A stretch of DNA of 37,153 bases. Origin: Methanomethylovorans sp. (GTDB lineage: Archaea; Halobacteriota; Methanosarcinia; Methanosarcinales; Methanosarcinaceae). The notes beneath the pieces were generated by a model that had not been told where the DNA came from, made no database searches, and saw only the letters and a program-made list of their open reading frames with translations. Location: positions 1-37,153 of the forward strand of contig JACIVZ010000010.1 of the NCBI GenBank assembly GCA_014361205.1. Reading direction: 5' to 3'. Made by a program: the position numbers and the translations under genes. The first letter of the stretch is position 1, and every line of letters starts with the position of its first letter. Of the stretch, positions 1 through 8,025 are shown in pieces.

Positions 1-330
1 TGTTCCGTGTCTAATTTTTATTTAACAAAATCTGATATCTGGTCGCGATAAAATGTTGTTTGAAACCCCAAACTCATTTTTGGTTTCTATTGAACATAAA
101 CAATATATTATATAATATATTGTTCATAGGTATATACATCACATTCCACTATTTTCGCGCTATTCATACATTTTTAAAACTTTATTCAAATATAAGGATG
201 AAGTTAGTAAGATTACATTTTTTGAATAAAAATGAATTAGGATTGGTTATTATTAATGAAAAAATTAAAGTTTCGACCATTGGTGATGCTATTTAAAAAA
301 AGAGTTGTAATTGGAAATAATAAAGATGTA
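1..330. other. AT-rich non-coding stretch downstream of the fpo operon
   Basis: I see no convincing gene here. A 78-codon open frame at 60-296 on the plus strand has low-complexity Ile/Phe/Asn/Tyr-rich content and no ribosome binding site, so I treat it as chance. The stretch contains a 26-bp perfect palindrome at 99-124, listed separately. A run of seven A (plus strand) near 295-301 gives a T-rich tail for transcripts leaving fpoO on the minus strand. Confidence 0.6.
99..124. repeat. 26-bp perfect AT palindrome
   Basis: The two 13-base halves, AACAATATATTAT and its exact reverse complement, abut without a spacer. Outside them, TGAACA at 91-96 can also pair with TGTTCA at 121-126, so an alternative larger hairpin is possible. 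It lies about 230 bp beyond the end of fpoO with no gene recognised nearby. It could be a cruciform-forming site, a binding site, or chance in AT-rich DNA. Confidence 0.6.
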
Positions 331-353
331 AGACCAGAATTTTTATCTGGTCT
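331..353 (-). terminator. Hairpin at the end of the fpo operon
   Basis: A perfect 8-bp stem (AGACCAGA at 331-338 with TCTGGTCT at 346-353) encloses a 7-nt loop and touches the fpoO stop codon. On the minus strand a T-rich run follows about 30 nt further on (near 293-303). This is consistent with termination or 3'-end stabilisation of the long fpo transcript. Archaeal terminators depend mainly on T-runs, so the role of the stem is inferred. Confidence 0.5.
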
Positions 354-715
354 CAGTGATGTTCAGCATGTTCATTTGCTTTTTGCTCTTGCCATTCCTT
401 GTCTGCTTTCTGAATAGCAGCAAGACATTTCTTACAGAGCATGACACTATCCTCTTCCTGTCCTTTTGAGAAAGAAGGTCTAAATATTTGAACTGGCTGT
501 AGCTGAGCAATTGCTCCACACAAGTTACATTTACCGGCAGTACCGCATGAGCTGGATGATGCTAATTTATCAGCTGTCTCTTTTGCTGATTTGAGACATG
601 ATTCACATAGCCCCTTCCATATGCCTTCTGGATATGAATGCTCAAATCGGGGAACAAAAATCCTTACTGGAACAACAGTGGGTATTGCCACAGTACATAA
701 ATCACAATCTGCCAA
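353..715 (-). CDS. fpoO: F420H2 dehydrogenase subunit FpoO
   Basis: This is the last gene of the fpo operon. It is a small soluble subunit found in Methanosarcinales and has no counterpart in bacterial complex I. The 120-residue protein has eight cysteines in four CxxC pairs (C4/C7, C37/C40, C63/C66, C94/C97), which suggests iron-sulfur or zinc binding. It is an internal duplication: residues 3-50 and 62-109 share CxLC, a PVxIFxPxF segment (16-24 and 74-82), and LCxxCL. The tail is His/Glu-rich. The start is TTG at 715, chosen because AAGGAGGT lies about 6 nt upstream and no ATG fits. It begins 13 bp after fpoN. Identity rests on operon position, size and cysteine pattern; the cluster type and the electron partner are unknown to me. 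Confidence 0.85.
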   Translation of the reverse strand: MADCDLCTVAIPTVVPVRIFVPRFEHSYPEGIWKGLCESCLKSAKETADKLASSSSCGTAGKCNLCGAIAQLQPVQIFRPSFSKGQEEDSVMLCKKCLAAIQKADKEWQEQKANEHAEHH

Positions 716-728
716 ATTCTTTACCTCC

Positions 729-2171
729 TTATATTAATACCTTTGCCGCTTCCATTGCCCAATAGATGAATGGTTCTGACCAGAAACCAATTGCCAGTAC
801 AAATATTGCTGCAATTATCATCGCAACGGTGTATGGCACAGGTTCTGCAATTTTTTCTCCTTCAGATGACAGGAAATACATATATTTAACAACCCTTGCA
901 TAATAGAAAAGAGAAATAGCACTGTTAAGGATAGCAATAACCGCCAGCCACACAAGTCCTGCCTCAATGGTGGATGCAAACAGAACAAACTTACTCATAT
1001 AACCGGCTGTAAGAGGTATCCCTGCAAGTGCAAAGAGGAAAATGGTCATGCAAAGGGCAGTTATTGGCATACGTTTTCCAAGTCCACGGAAGTTGTCAAT
1101 ATGGTCTGGCATTTCTGAATCCTTTTTTTCTGATAGAACCATATATATAACCGCTGCAGTGGCTATGAAAGCACCTGCTTTCATGAATCCATGAGAGAGG
1201 GCATATAATATTGCACCTGCAAGAGCTGTCTTGCTCATAACCACAAAGGACATAGTGATATAACCTGCCTGGGCAACGGAAGAATAAGCAAGCATTCTCT
1301 TGACACTATTCTGTGAAAGAGCCACAATATTACCAAGAGTCATTGTGATCACTGCAAGTAATGCAAAAGCCGTAGTCCATTCTGCCTGTAAAGCAATGAG
1401 ACCCACCATGAATACCTTGAATGCCGCTACAAATCCCATTTTCTTGGAACCGGCTGCAAGAAGAGAGGATACAACCGACGGAGAACCCTGATAAGTATCT
1501 GGAGCCCACATATGGAATGGAACCAAAGCAATCTTGAATCCAAGACCTGCTATCATCAGAACCACTGACAGCAAACCTATAGGACTTCCAAGAAGAATAT
1601 TGATGTTCTCTGCAACGCCGGGAATGCTTGTAGTGCCCGTTGCACCATATATGAAAGATATTCCAAAAAGCATCAGGGCCGCAGACAGTGCCCCTATCAT
1701 GAAGTACTTCATTGAAGCTTCAAGGGATAGAGGATTCTTCTTTTCGAAACCCGCCAGAGCGTATGTTGCAAGACTTGCTAATTCGAATGCTACGAATAAT
1801 ACAATGAGGTCATTGGCTGATGCCACAAACATCATACCAACAGTCGCAAAGATGAGCAGAGAGTAGAATTCCTCTGTATGCGAATTTCCTTCAGTGTACT
1901 TAATAGATGCAATAGATACCAGTAAAGCAACTGAAAGGAACACTATTTTGAAGAACTGGGACAATGCATCAAATGAAAGAGTTTCATTGAACAGCATACC
2001 TCCATTGCCAAGATTTGTCAGCACAAGCACAAGTGATGCAAGTATTCCTAATGAAGCAAGATAGCTCAAAATTTTCTTTGCGTTCGTATTAAGGAATAAT
2101 CCTATAGATAGAACTACAAGACCTGTTCCAACAAGGGTGAGTTCAGGGGTAAGCAAAGTAAGATCTACCAT
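729..2171 (-). CDS. fpoN: F420H2 dehydrogenase membrane subunit FpoN (NuoN-like)
   Basis: An antiporter-like proton-pumping subunit of the F420H2:methanophenazine oxidoreductase, homologous to NuoN/ND2. The 480 residues are almost wholly hydrophobic and form about 14 transmembrane helices. The central part carries the family pattern of a broken helix with charged residues (MWAPDTYQGSPS, about residues 220-231, then a conserved Lys in the GSKKMGF segment) and the later SVKRMLAYSSVAQAGY motif typical of the NuoL/M/N family. It starts with ATG 3 bp after the fpoM stop, preceded by GGGGGTG. Length matches the family. The proton-translocation role is family knowledge. Confidence 0.95.
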   Translation of the reverse strand: MVDLTLLTPELTLVGTGLVVLSIGLFLNTNAKKILSYLASLGILASLVLVLTNLGNGGMLFNETLSFDALSQFFKIVFLSVALLVSIASIKYTEGNSHTEEFYSLLIFATVGMMFVASANDLIVLFVAFELASLATYALAGFEKKNPLSLEASMKYFMIGALSAALMLFGISFIYGATGTTSIPGVAENINILLGSPIGLLSVVLMIAGLGFKIALVPFHMWAPDTYQGSPSVVSSLLAAGSKKMGFVAAFKVFMVGLIALQAEWTTAFALLAVITMTLGNIVALSQNSVKRMLAYSSVAQAGYITMSFVVMSKTALAGAILYALSHGFMKAGAFIATAAVIYMVLSEKKDSEMPDHIDNFRGLGKRMPITALCMTIFLFALAGIPLTAGYMSKFVLFASTIEAGLVWLAVIAILNSAISLFYYARVVKYMYFLSSEGEKIAEPVPYTVAMIIAAIFVLAIGFWSEPFIYWAMEAAKVLI

Positions 2172-2174
2172 TTC

Positions 2175-3665
2175 TCACACCCCCGTAACAGCCAGCAGGC
2201 TGACCAGTTTTTCAGAGTTCGTAATCATCATATTCAGCACCGGACTTGGGTTCAGTCCAAAATAAAGTATTAGTAATGCAATTATAGCCATTGAAAATGT
2301 TTGAGATGCAGAAATATCTTTTAAGACTCCGAACTTTTGATTGTACACACCAAACATCGTTCTCTGCATTGCCCACAGATGATACGCTGCAGTAATAATT
2401 ACAGCCAATATAGCTATTATAACATAAGTAGGCTGATTGATGTAGGTGAATGTCAGCACCATAAACTCTGCAATGAATCCTGTAAGTCCTGGTAATCCAA
2501 GTGAGGCCATGAATGCCAGCATCATGATAACAGCAAGTTTTGGCATTTTTCCGGCAAGTCCACCAAGATCATTGATAATACGCGTACCTGTTGCCCTATT
2601 AATAACCCCACATGACATGAACATAATGCTCATAATAAGACCATGGGAGAATTGCTGGAACATAGCTCCTGAAACAGAGAGGGAAACCAGACCTGCAGCT
2701 CCCAGTGTCACATAACCCATATGACTTATACTGGAGTATGCTACCATGCGTTTGAGATCTCTCTGGGCCAGCGCAAGGAATGCCCCGTAAAGTATGCTCA
2801 CTGAACCGAGGGCTGCCATGACCGTAACCATAAGATCCATGGATGGAGTAAAAGGTAAGAGTGGTAATGAAACCCTGAATAATCCATAACCACCTATTTT
2901 CAGCAGGACAAAAAGTACACTGCCTGCAGTTGGTGCCTCAACATATGCATCTGGCAGCCAGGAATGGAATGGAAAAGATGGAATTTTAACCAGAAAACCA
3001 AAAAGAAGTGCCAGGAATATTAGGTTACGGGATAAACCATCACTTATAAACTGGAACTGTGAAAGAAGATGTTCAATGTTCATGTTAGGAGTACCTGTTT
3101 GTTTCCATGCTGTGAAGTAAAGAGCGAAAATGCCCAGAAGCATAACAAGCGAACCAACATGTGTGTAAATGAAGAATTTGATGGCTGCTTTATGTTTAGC
3201 AGGTCCACCCCAGATGCTTACCATAAAGAAGAGTGGTACAAGAGTCAGTTCCCAGAACACATAGAAGAGGAAGAAATCGAGAGATACAAACACACCTATT
3301 ACCGCCCCCTGAGTTGCAAGGAGAAGTGCATAAAATCTATTTGAATGATTCTTTTCATCGTTCCATGTAAAGAGTATGAGGAATGGAATCACAATAGCAT
3401 TCAAGAGGACTAATGGCATTGATATACCGTCTATACCCAGTTGATAATTTATTCCTAAGCTTGGAACCCACTGAGCAAACTCTTGAAACTGCATCTGAGC
3501 TGTATTACTGTCAAAGTTAAGGTACATATAAACAGTAAGTGTTAGCACCACCACAGAAGACAATAGAGCAACTGCTCTTGCCTGTTCTTTATTTTTTGTT
3601 AACAATGTTAATACTGAAAACAAAAACGGAATCAGTACAATTAAAGATAAAATGGGTATCTCCAT
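2175..3665 (-). CDS. fpoM: F420H2 dehydrogenase membrane subunit FpoM (NuoM-like)
   Basis: A second antiporter-like subunit, homologous to NuoM/ND4, 496 residues with about 14 transmembrane helices. Visible family marks are ELTLVPLFFMVSIWGG near residues 138-153 with the essential Glu of helix 5, the FPFHSWLPDAYVEAPTAGSV stretch, and the RDLKRMVAYSSISHMGY motif. It starts at ATG directly after the fpoL stop (TAA-ATG), with GGAGG 8 nt upstream inside the end of fpoL, implying translational coupling. The length is usual for the family and no defects were seen. Confidence 0.96.
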   Translation of the reverse strand: MEIPILSLIVLIPFLFSVLTLLTKNKEQARAVALLSSVVVLTLTVYMYLNFDSNTAQMQFQEFAQWVPSLGINYQLGIDGISMPLVLLNAIVIPFLILFTWNDEKNHSNRFYALLLATQGAVIGVFVSLDFFLFYVFWELTLVPLFFMVSIWGGPAKHKAAIKFFIYTHVGSLVMLLGIFALYFTAWKQTGTPNMNIEHLLSQFQFISDGLSRNLIFLALLFGFLVKIPSFPFHSWLPDAYVEAPTAGSVLFVLLKIGGYGLFRVSLPLLPFTPSMDLMVTVMAALGSVSILYGAFLALAQRDLKRMVAYSSISHMGYVTLGAAGLVSLSVSGAMFQQFSHGLIMSIMFMSCGVINRATGTRIINDLGGLAGKMPKLAVIMMLAFMASLGLPGLTGFIAEFMVLTFTYINQPTYVIIAILAVIITAAYHLWAMQRTMFGVYNQKFGVLKDISASQTFSMAIIALLILYFGLNPSPVLNMMITNSEKLVSLLAVTGV

Positions 3666-5681
3666 TTAGAATACCTCCATGATAAGCTTGAGTAAAATAA
3701 CGAGTAAACTGACACCTGTAATCACTGCAGTGGCATAATTCTGTACAACACCAGTCTGAAGTTGTCTTAGGCCGTCAGCTAACTCCATGAAGATATGGCC
3801 AATAAAATTAACAAGCCAGTCAAAACCTCTATCAATGGATCTTCCTGCAAGTGATAAACCCTCATATACTACCTTGACTGCCAGAAATTCTGTATAAATA
3901 GCATTCTGATAATATCTGTTGTAAAGGAGTTTGTATATGGGATTATTCCGAGAAACTATGGAAGACATGTCAAGGATTCTCATTCCATAGATAAGGTATG
4001 AAATAAGCAAACCAGCAAATGCTACGATAACAGGCATCCATAATATAATTAAAGGTTCACTTCCACTACCATGTGATGCTAGATGATACTCACCCATTTC
4101 TGCAAGTGCATGAATATCAATGCTAACAAAATTATTGCCAAATGTTTCTTTAAGGAAGTTTCCGAAACTTGTTTTGGTAAGTGCACCGAAAACAAGTGCC
4201 AGAAGACCTAAAATTATAAGGGGAACGGTCATCACCGCAGGGGACTCATGTCCTCCATAACTGGTCCTTGGCTTGCCTGTGAAGGTCATGAAGATCAGCC
4301 TAAAGATATATATAGATGTGAGTAAGGCAGCCACTATGGAAAAGAGATATGGGAACCAGTTTTCTGTTGACTCACCAAAGAGATAAGCTGCCTCAATAAT
4401 TGGATCTTTACTGAAGAATCCACTGACTCCTATGGAAGTTCCTGGTATACCGAAACCTGCCAACGCAAGAGAAGCAATCAGCATGGTTGCAAAGGTTATT
4501 GGCATAACTTTTCCAACCCCACCCATCTGCCTGATATCCTGAGTTCCAACTGCATGGATGACACTACCTGCACACAGGAAGAGAAGCGCTTTGAAGAATG
4601 CATGATTGATTAGATGGAACAAAGAATCTCCCACTGCTGTTATACCGATGACTGCACCCATTCCAAGTCCAAGCATCATATACCCAAGCTGACTGATTGT
4701 GGAATATGCCAAGATACGCTTGATATCGTTCATAACAAGACCCATAGTGGCAGCGAAAAGTGCTGTGAATGCGCCTATATATGCGACTATGAGCAAAGAA
4801 TATGGAGCTGCGATGAACATGGGAAATGTTCGGGCTACCAGATAGACACCTGCTGTAACCATGGTTGCTGCATGGATGAGTGCAGAAACTGTAGTGGGAC
4901 CTTCCATTGCATCGGGAAGCCATACATGTAAGGGAAATTGACCGGATTTACCTACAGCACCACCGAAGAAAAGCAGGGTGATAAGCGTTAAATGGCTTAC
5001 TTCAAACCCGAATATCTGTGTATTGAGAGCAGCTATTTCAGGTATGTGGCTGAAGATTTCATCAAACCTGAGAACATATACTCCTTGGGGAATTGAGCCA
5101 TTAAATATCTTGAATATATCAGCAAACAGCAGGATAATACCTGCCAGGAACATCACATCACCAACTCTTGTAGTCAGAAAAGCCTTCTTGGCCGCAGAAG
5201 CTGCTGAAGGTTTCTCAAACCAGAAGCCAATGAGTAGGTATGAACACAGACCAACGAGTTCCCAGCACACGAAGAACTGAAGGATATTATCAGATAGGAC
5301 TACACCCAGCATTGCAGCTGTGAATAAAGCGGTTTCTGCAAAGTATCTCGGTTGTGCTTTATCATGTGACATATAGCCAACAGCGTATATGTGGATAAGC
5401 AAACTAACAAATGAAACCATGGAGAGCATCACAGCAGCCAGAGGGTCAATAAGTATTCCCACATTAAGAATGGCAAACCAGTTGTATGACTGAGAAACAA
5501 CCTGCCCGGGATTCTGCAATAAGTTCATTGTAATCAGCAATGATATGACAAATGAGGTAAAGATAGCTATTATGGGGATAATAGCTCCCCCATTTGGCAA
5601 CTTCTTACCAAGGAAAAAGGTGAGCACGAAAGCAAGTGCCGGAAGCACTGGTATCAAAAAAGCCATGTTTTCTATTGCCAT
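3666..5681 (-). CDS. fpoL: F420H2 dehydrogenase membrane subunit FpoL (NuoL-like)
   Basis: The largest antiporter-like subunit, homologous to NuoL/ND5, with about 16 transmembrane helices. The FPLHVWLPDAMEGPTTVSAL stretch, the NDIKRILAYSTISQLGYM motif and the C-terminal extension with a long amphipathic helix before a final membrane segment are typical of NuoL. I take ATG at 5681 as the start (671 residues) because AAGGTGG lies 5 nt upstream. A GTG at 5690 in the same frame would add three residues and overlap fpoK. It follows fpoK by 2 bp. Its role is proton translocation coupled to electron flow from F420H2 to methanophenazine. Confidence 0.96.
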   Translation of the reverse strand: MAIENMAFLIPVLPALAFVLTFFLGKKLPNGGAIIPIIAIFTSFVISLLITMNLLQNPGQVVSQSYNWFAILNVGILIDPLAAVMLSMVSFVSLLIHIYAVGYMSHDKAQPRYFAETALFTAAMLGVVLSDNILQFFVCWELVGLCSYLLIGFWFEKPSAASAAKKAFLTTRVGDVMFLAGIILLFADIFKIFNGSIPQGVYVLRFDEIFSHIPEIAALNTQIFGFEVSHLTLITLLFFGGAVGKSGQFPLHVWLPDAMEGPTTVSALIHAATMVTAGVYLVARTFPMFIAAPYSLLIVAYIGAFTALFAATMGLVMNDIKRILAYSTISQLGYMMLGLGMGAVIGITAVGDSLFHLINHAFFKALLFLCAGSVIHAVGTQDIRQMGGVGKVMPITFATMLIASLALAGFGIPGTSIGVSGFFSKDPIIEAAYLFGESTENWFPYLFSIVAALLTSIYIFRLIFMTFTGKPRTSYGGHESPAVMTVPLIILGLLALVFGALTKTSFGNFLKETFGNNFVSIDIHALAEMGEYHLASHGSGSEPLIILWMPVIVAFAGLLISYLIYGMRILDMSSIVSRNNPIYKLLYNRYYQNAIYTEFLAVKVVYEGLSLAGRSIDRGFDWLVNFIGHIFMELADGLRQLQTGVVQNYATAVITGVSLLVILLKLIMEVF

Positions 5682-5683
5682 TT

Positions 5684-5986
5684 TTACCACCTTAATACAT
5701 TGATCTTATCAAGGTTTATCATGTCCCTTACTCTATAGATAGACATCAGGATTGCAAAACCAATGGCAGCTTCAGCTGCTGCTAAAGCAATGGAATACAA
5801 AGCAAATACTTGTCCTGTAAGATCTGCATTATAGCTTGAGAATGCCACAAGGTTTATGTTTGCTGCATTAAGCATAAGTTCCACACACATCAGCATCCTG
5901 ATACCACTTCTCTGGGTCATAAATCCAAATAGACCTATAGAGAATATGATGGCTGAAAGTGCAAGGTAATAAAATAATGGTATCAT
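5684..5986 (-). CDS. fpoK: F420H2 dehydrogenase membrane subunit FpoK (NuoK-like)
   Basis: A small membrane subunit of 100 residues with three predicted helices, homologous to NuoK/ND4L. The conserved membrane glutamates are present ([18 protein letters not shown], about residues 35-52, and [11 protein letters not shown], about 69-79). The ATG overlaps the stop codon of the second fpoJ gene (ATGA), and AAGGAG lies upstream. Length and sequence fit the family without gaps. Confidence 0.95.
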   Translation of the reverse strand: MIPLFYYLALSAIIFSIGLFGFMTQRSGIRMLMCVELMLNAANINLVAFSSYNADLTGQVFALYSIALAAAEAAIGFAILMSIYRVRDMINLDKINVLRW

Positions 5987-6285
5987 TGTGTACCATCTCC
6001 TTTTGCCATGTAGATGGCTCCCATAAGAGTAGACAGCAATACAATTGAAAGAATTTCGAATGGTACAACAAGATCTGTAAATATCAACATACCTATTCCC
6101 TTTATGTTACTCTGATCCATAGGATTCTGAGGAATCTGATCCACAGAATTCCAGCTGGTATAGACGATTGAGGTAATAACTACTGCAAAGAAAAGAATAG
6201 CAATAACCATTCCTGCTATCCGTGGTCTGAAGAAGTTATACACAGCAGTTAAAATCTGCATTATAGTGAAATGTTTATTCAACAT
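5983..6285 (-). CDS. fpoJ: F420H2 dehydrogenase subunit FpoJ, C-terminal part
   Basis: This encodes the C-terminal half of a NuoJ/ND6-like membrane subunit, with two transmembrane segments (about residues 22-45 and 68-92). NuoJ is one protein in most bacteria, but here, as in Methanosarcina fpo operons, it is split into two adjacent genes. ATG at 6285 is my preferred start (100 residues). A GTG at 6294 would add three residues and ATG at 6261 would shorten it by eight. It overlaps the end of the N-terminal gene by about 11 nt and its stop overlaps the fpoK start. Confidence 0.85.
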   Translation of the reverse strand: MLNKHFTIMQILTAVYNFFRPRIAGMVIAILFFAVVITSIVYTSWNSVDQIPQNPMDQSNIKGIGMLIFTDLVVPFEILSIVLLSTLMGAIYMAKGDGTQ

Positions 6286-6562
6286 CCCTATCACTTCCGA
6301 ACTCCTTCTTAGTCAGCATTACAGCGAATAGTATCAATACACCAATTGCTCCTACATACACAAGTATCTGGATAACTCCAAGGAACTGAGCATTCAACAT
6401 TATATACATACCTGCTACAACGAACATTACTACTATAAGTGACAATGCAGATCTGACTATATCCTTCGCGGTGACTACAAACAAAGCGAAAGATATGGAA
6501 ATTATAGCCATTACAGCAAAGACCAGCATTTCCATAAAACTTGCAATTATTGAGGTGTCCAT
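6275..6562 (-). CDS. fpoJ: F420H2 dehydrogenase subunit FpoJ, N-terminal part
   Basis: The N-terminal half of the NuoJ/ND6-like subunit, 95 residues with three transmembrane segments. The conserved NuoJ helix with the pi-bulge region is seen as LGVIQILVYVGAIGVLILF (about residues 60-78). ATG at 6562 lies inside the end of fpoI (16-nt overlap) and is preceded by the strong GGTGAGGAGG sequence. The reading frame ends cleanly at TAA and the next gene has its own start, so I read this as a true gene split and not a sequencing frameshift. Confidence 0.88.
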   Translation of the reverse strand: MDTSIIASFMEMLVFAVMAIISISFALFVVTAKDIVRSALSLIVVMFVVAGMYIMLNAQFLGVIQILVYVGAIGVLILFAVMLTKKEFGSDRDVE

Positions 6563-6990
6563 CTGCTTACCTCCTCACCAGCTTCTTTTTCAGCGTTAAT
6601 ATCAACTTCTCTTGCCAGCATGTCCGGCGTGAATAGAAGATCTTTGTGCTCCCATCTTATGACACCCGTCAGGTATACTTTACTGCTTGAGAGAGCTCCT
6701 TTAGGGCACTGATCTATACAAAGCCCACAGAACAGACAGTGCCCGACATCGATACACGGAAACCATCGCTTTTTGTCGCTTTTTGGACCGATCCTTGCTT
6801 TGACTATCTTTATTGCATTATTCGGACAGGTGTTAGCACATATCCCACAACCTATACACTTACTCTTATCGAGTTTTTGCAGTCCCCTAAACCTATCTGA
6901 GAGCTTTGTAGGAACTTCGGGGCATAGCCTGGTCACAGTGGGTTCGAAATAAATATGTTTTAGTGCTTTTTTAATATTTTTCAGAACCAT
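6547..6990 (-). CDS. fpoI: F420H2 dehydrogenase iron-sulfur subunit FpoI (NuoI-like)
   Basis: A peripheral-arm subunit carrying two [4Fe-4S] clusters (counterparts of N6a and N6b) that pass electrons toward FpoB. In the 147-residue protein the ligands are C45, C48, C51, C55 and C85, C88, C91, C95 (CxxCxxCxxxCP twice). The amphipathic N-terminus (KNIKKALKHIYFEP) fits attachment to the membrane arm. The ATG follows the fpoH stop by 4 bp with GGGAGTG upstream. Length is normal for archaeal NuoI homologues. Confidence 0.95.
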   Translation of the reverse strand: MVLKNIKKALKHIYFEPTVTRLCPEVPTKLSDRFRGLQKLDKSKCIGCGICANTCPNNAIKIVKARIGPKSDKKRWFPCIDVGHCLFCGLCIDQCPKGALSSSKVYLTGVIRWEHKDLLFTPDMLAREVDINAEKEAGEEVSRWTPQ

Positions 6991-6994
6991 TTTG

Positions 6995-8020
6995 TCACAC
7001 TCCCAGTAAGGCTAATAATATAACCCATCCCAGATTCAGTAAAGAAAGAGGTAACAGCCTCTTCCAGCTCAGATCTACAACCTGATCGATTCTGAACCTT
7101 GGAACCGCCCATCTGATCATTATGATTGCCAGCATCACAATCGCAACCTTACCAAGGAAGAATGCTGTGGGCAGAATAATTCCAGCTATTGTATTAGTGG
7201 TAAGCATTTCTGGCAGGTTCCATCCGCCAAGAAACAGCAAAACAACAAGCATAGAACCAAGTATGAGGTGAATATATTCAGCAAAGAAACCAAGACCAAA
7301 ACGCATACCTGTATATTCAGTAATCCATCCGGCAATCAGTTCTTCCTCAGATTCGTTCTGGTCAAATGGAAGACGTCCCATATCTGCCATAAGAGCTATA
7401 AAAAACACTATAAATCCAATCGGCTGCTTGATGATAAACCAGAGTGGATGTTGAGCATGTGCTATATCAATAATATTCAAAGATCCTGCCATTATAGCAA
7501 CGCTAACGATACAAATCCCAAGGGGAACCTCATAACCAATCATTCGTGCAAAGTTTCTAAAAGCACCCAGCAAAGAATACTTGTTGTTTGAACTGTATGC
7601 ACTCATAAAAATACCGATAACTGAAATCGCAGAAACAGCTTCAACGTAAAGGATACTGATATCCATATCTGTGGCAGCTATAGGATAGGTTTCACCGCTT
7701 ATGATCACAGCACCAAACGGAATTGCTACAAGCATCAGGAAAACAGATCCCATAAGAACGATAGGAGCAAAGACAAAGAGTAATTTGTCAGCATTTGAGG
7801 GTATAATATCTTCCTTTGTGAACAATTTTATTGCATCTGCAACCAGCTGGAATATCCCATGAGGACCTACTCTGTTAGGACCATGACGCTGCTGAATGTC
7901 TGCAGACAGTTTACGCTCAAACCACACAGCTATCATTGCACCTATGAATATCGCACCCATGAGACAAAGTCCCAGAATACCACGTACCCATGGATTGAAA
8001 AGAATTTCCGGTATTTCCAT
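6995..8020 (-). CDS. fpoH: F420H2 dehydrogenase membrane subunit FpoH (NuoH-like)
   Basis: The quinone-site membrane subunit homologous to NuoH/ND1, expected to help form the methanophenazine pocket. Seen are RKLSADIQQRHGPNRVGPHG near the N-terminus, the acidic loop with ETYPIAATDMDIS, MGRLPFDQNESEEELIAG, and RWAVPRFRIDQVVDLSWK near the C-terminus, all hallmarks of NuoH. About eight helices are predicted. Three in-frame starts exist: GTG 8029, ATG 8023 and ATG 8020. I prefer 8020 (341 residues) because AGGTGA lies 5 nt upstream; that SD lies at the end of fpoD. Confidence 0.94.
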   Translation of the reverse strand: MEIPEILFNPWVRGILGLCLMGAIFIGAMIAVWFERKLSADIQQRHGPNRVGPHGIFQLVADAIKLFTKEDIIPSNADKLLFVFAPIVLMGSVFLMLVAIPFGAVIISGETYPIAATDMDISILYVEAVSAISVIGIFMSAYSSNNKYSLLGAFRNFARMIGYEVPLGICIVSVAIMAGSLNIIDIAHAQHPLWFIIKQPIGFIVFFIALMADMGRLPFDQNESEEELIAGWITEYTGMRFGLGFFAEYIHLILGSMLVVLLFLGGWNLPEMLTTNTIAGIILPTAFFLGKVAIVMLAIIMIRWAVPRFRIDQVVDLSWKRLLPLSLLNLGWVILLALLGV

Positions 8021-8025
8021 CATAA

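Noticed and set aside
60-296. Open frame of 78 codons downstream of fpoO
   Set aside because: No Shine-Dalgarno sequence, low-complexity AT-driven composition and a palindrome inside it. A short in-frame ATG at 198 gives only 32 residues with no recognisable pattern.
1300-1866. Plus-strand open frames within fpoN
   Set aside because: They are antisense to a well-conserved membrane subunit and have no independent start signals.
6275-6294. Frameshift in a single fpoJ gene
   Set aside because: Each half has its own start and stop and overlaps its neighbours normally, and split fpoJ is the usual state in Methanosarcina fpo operons.
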